This document shows, piece after piece, positions 63,701-64,000 of a DNA stretch of 64,000 nucleotides. Under the pieces are notes generated by a model that did not search any database, was not told where the DNA came from, and was given only the letters and a program-made list of their open reading frames with translations. The stretch comes from Hyphomicrobiales bacterium (lineage in GTDB: Bacteria; Pseudomonadota; Alphaproteobacteria; Rhizobiales; Methyloligellaceae). A program made the position numbers and the translations under genes. The stretch covers positions 62,001 through 126,000 of the forward strand of contig JAJFHN010000041.1 in assembly GCA_021775595.1 (NCBI GenBank). The letters run 5' to 3'. Positions within the stretch are counted from its first letter, which is position 1, and every line of letters begins with the position of its first letter.

Positions 63701-64000
63701 ATAGGCGGCCGAGTTCACATTGCGCACGCTGATGCGGAAACGGCAGATGCCACCGATTGTGCACGCACCGATCTGTTGCTTGTCGATCGCCAGATCGAGC
63801 ACGTTTTGCGCTGGCGGCAGGGGCGGCAGCGCCGGCGGCGGAACGTAGGGATCTTGCGGCTGGCAGAGAACGGGGATCGCGATATCTCCAATCCAACCCC
63901 GCGTTCGCTCAGCACTGTAGGCGCCGCTGAAATCGACAAAACGCGCCAATTTGGGCGGCGCGTTTTCTGGACGTACCAGCGTCACCGCGTTGCCTTGCAG
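60755..64000 (-). CDS. Giant modular Cys-rich envelope protein, 5' end outside window
   Basis: At least 1,081 codons remain open to the window edge; a GTG at 63985 is only the first internal start, and five more in-frame codons precede it, so the true N-terminus is missing. Modules visible (numbering from that GTG): a DUF11-like beta-sandwich with Cys pairs (about 63-172), a peptidoglycan-binding domain (about 176-233: LGFYAGPVDGALTPATRTAI), two more sandwich-like units, then a fourth sandwich plus second peptidoglycan-binding domain nearly repeating the first pair (PWNCKGSNGRFTCRHPNLSL; FNGRTAAAKQALRAHGF), and a tail of twelve Cys units. Acidic Pro-rich linkers join modules. Envelope attachment is inferred; the enzymatic role is unknown. 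Confidence 0.9.
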   Translation of the reverse strand: MQGNAVTLVRPENAPPKLARFVDFSGAYSAERTRGWIGDIAIPVLCQPQDPYVPPPALPPLPPAQNVLDLAIDKQQIGACTIGGICRFRISVRNVNSAAYRGPLLIRDEISQAGMALVGYGALPWTCGQVGKEVSCKRPEVLLWPGRQVNLWVDFQLKAKILIPGWRNCAAITWAGNRNSEPTVRAVQMELSDLGFYAGPVDGALTPATRTAIGDFQVAAGLPATGEVTPEVLELLFGPGAHRLGDANPLNDRDCADIAFIAGPLPGPGPDPLPEIAALDVSIGGQAECPFGQECSLGLTIRNTLAVPFDQTVDGVVDLKRLGVDVPEQIAQTPGFCAGPIAQMDIDCRFRLQLAPNQARSYPLRLTIQSPLLDPADAANRAPDGVVRARACFAVEDLSWLGWIFGREFDRDCHSFVVPEGVVAAPGGEAPEEAAPEVPEPEDDDWIASGDVEFAKKGPASCTYMSECTFNVTFRNRSAQRIQGVDLWDYAARASGPNGTFSPYALPITSIEPQLCDPELNVTFAAGAAAGDGSRCIAELNLDAGASQTYAITLRIDNPKYDPRIAENRGEQDKVWLRNCFTVPQGNQAKSSCVHVAIAEPTDDIADQPVLPAPQPIPPEAPVQEQVEQPQDEAPDGPRDPIAGRFGPQLSVSKVAGSRRCEGGKECSFAITVANNGVVPYQGPLVISEQMTPQNARLLRTTPSPWNCKGSNGRFTCRHPNLSLGIGETKKVRLTFRMPARAGADIRNCANFVWRGPTFNGRTAAAKQALRAHGFKPGAPNATITSQTQRAIRRFQRQQNMRITGTINPAVMNALIRSWGVGDQNAADDSSCVTAAFIRAPQTSDPVPTDPGPVVTPRPCPRGQQRVNGRCVPICGGGQSLVRGKCVCPSGQVFDRKLNRCRVRCASGTVFDGKQCVTRCPEAERWNGKQCVNRCAAGQLWSSRRNRCVNRCQSSQRWDGKQCVNRCSAGQRWTGRQCVSSCTGGKVFDAKRNRCVCPSGQTEVRGRCLRLQTAPGGQTTSPGTSTTQPIRCSGGKVYDAKRRSCVCPAGRVEIRGNCVFVQIQPNGGPSMTINPNLVKPR
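60827..61423 (-). repeat. Twelve tandem Cys-rich protein units
   Basis: The C-terminus of the giant protein carries twelve units of about 13-17 residues, each of the form C-x3-G/Q-x(4-8)-C (for example CSAGQRWTGRQC and CASGTVFDGKQC). The DNA is only partly alike between units, so they are old protein repeats rather than a fresh DNA satellite. A Thr/Gly/Pro linker separates the last two units from the rest. Confidence 0.85.

Overview
The window looks like chromosomal core DNA of a GC-rich alphaproteobacterium, probably Hyphomicrobiales or a close relative. The evidence is the co-oriented tig-clpP-clpX-lon-hupB series followed by nuoA-F, an NDUFS4-type complex I subunit, a class I PHA synthase, a NuoE with the C-terminal extension common in this class, and many small DUF families typical of it. 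I see no rRNA, CRISPR array, prophage or insertion sequence. Six tRNA genes are present (Asp, Val, Leu, Arg, Pro, Glu), all on the minus strand and all with encoded CCA.

Layout. 1-4470 (minus): start of the NADH:quinone oxidoreductase operon, nuoA-B-C-x-D-E-F, with nuoF cut by the window edge; x is an FlK-type hot-dog thioesterase. 4745-7340: tRNA-Asp and tRNA-Val flank a plus-strand pair (TPR/outer-membrane barrel plus FecR-domain protein) that interrupts the block. 7411-14641: hupB, lon, clpX, clpP, tig and tRNA-Leu, the protein quality-control block. 14747-15736: Tat-exported metallo-beta-lactamase-fold protein. 15881-23229 (plus): copper-resistance operon behind a MerR-type promoter with a 19-bp spacer: Cu(I) ATPase, CueR, a small Cys/His secreted protein, TolC-type lipoprotein, multicopper oxidase, cytochrome c and cytochrome c'. 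23287-28847: sulfur metabolism (cysK, sseA, metC) around an amino-acid ABC pair that lacks permease genes. 28941-32205: small genes and tRNAs, tandem cold-shock protein, DUF192 protein, glyoxalase I. 32264-37780 (minus): recJ, glpX, hom and an AlaC/DapL-type aminotransferase. 38265-47791: phaC, argC, a NeuD-like acetyltransferase, rpsI-rplM, enoyl-CoA hydratase, CoA-binding protein, metY and ctaA.

48132-58526 is a polysaccharide locus: deacetylase, GNAT-type acyltransferase, Wzc-like copolymerase with a degenerate kinase domain, OPX lipoprotein, GT4 glycosyltransferase, polyprenyl-phosphate hexose-1-phosphate transferase and Wzy-like polymerase. This gene set resembles holdfast (hfs) or unipolar polysaccharide (upp) loci. 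No flippase or anchor genes are in view. 58553-64000 (minus) holds a class A penicillin-binding protein and a very large cysteine-rich protein that runs off the window edge, built from duplicated beta-sandwich plus peptidoglycan-binding modules and ending in twelve tandem Cys units.

The most interesting items are the large modular envelope protein, the FlK-family enzyme inside the nuo operon, the barrel/FecR pair between two tRNAs, the copper redox operon, and the holdfast-like locus with its 16-bp palindromic candidate operator.
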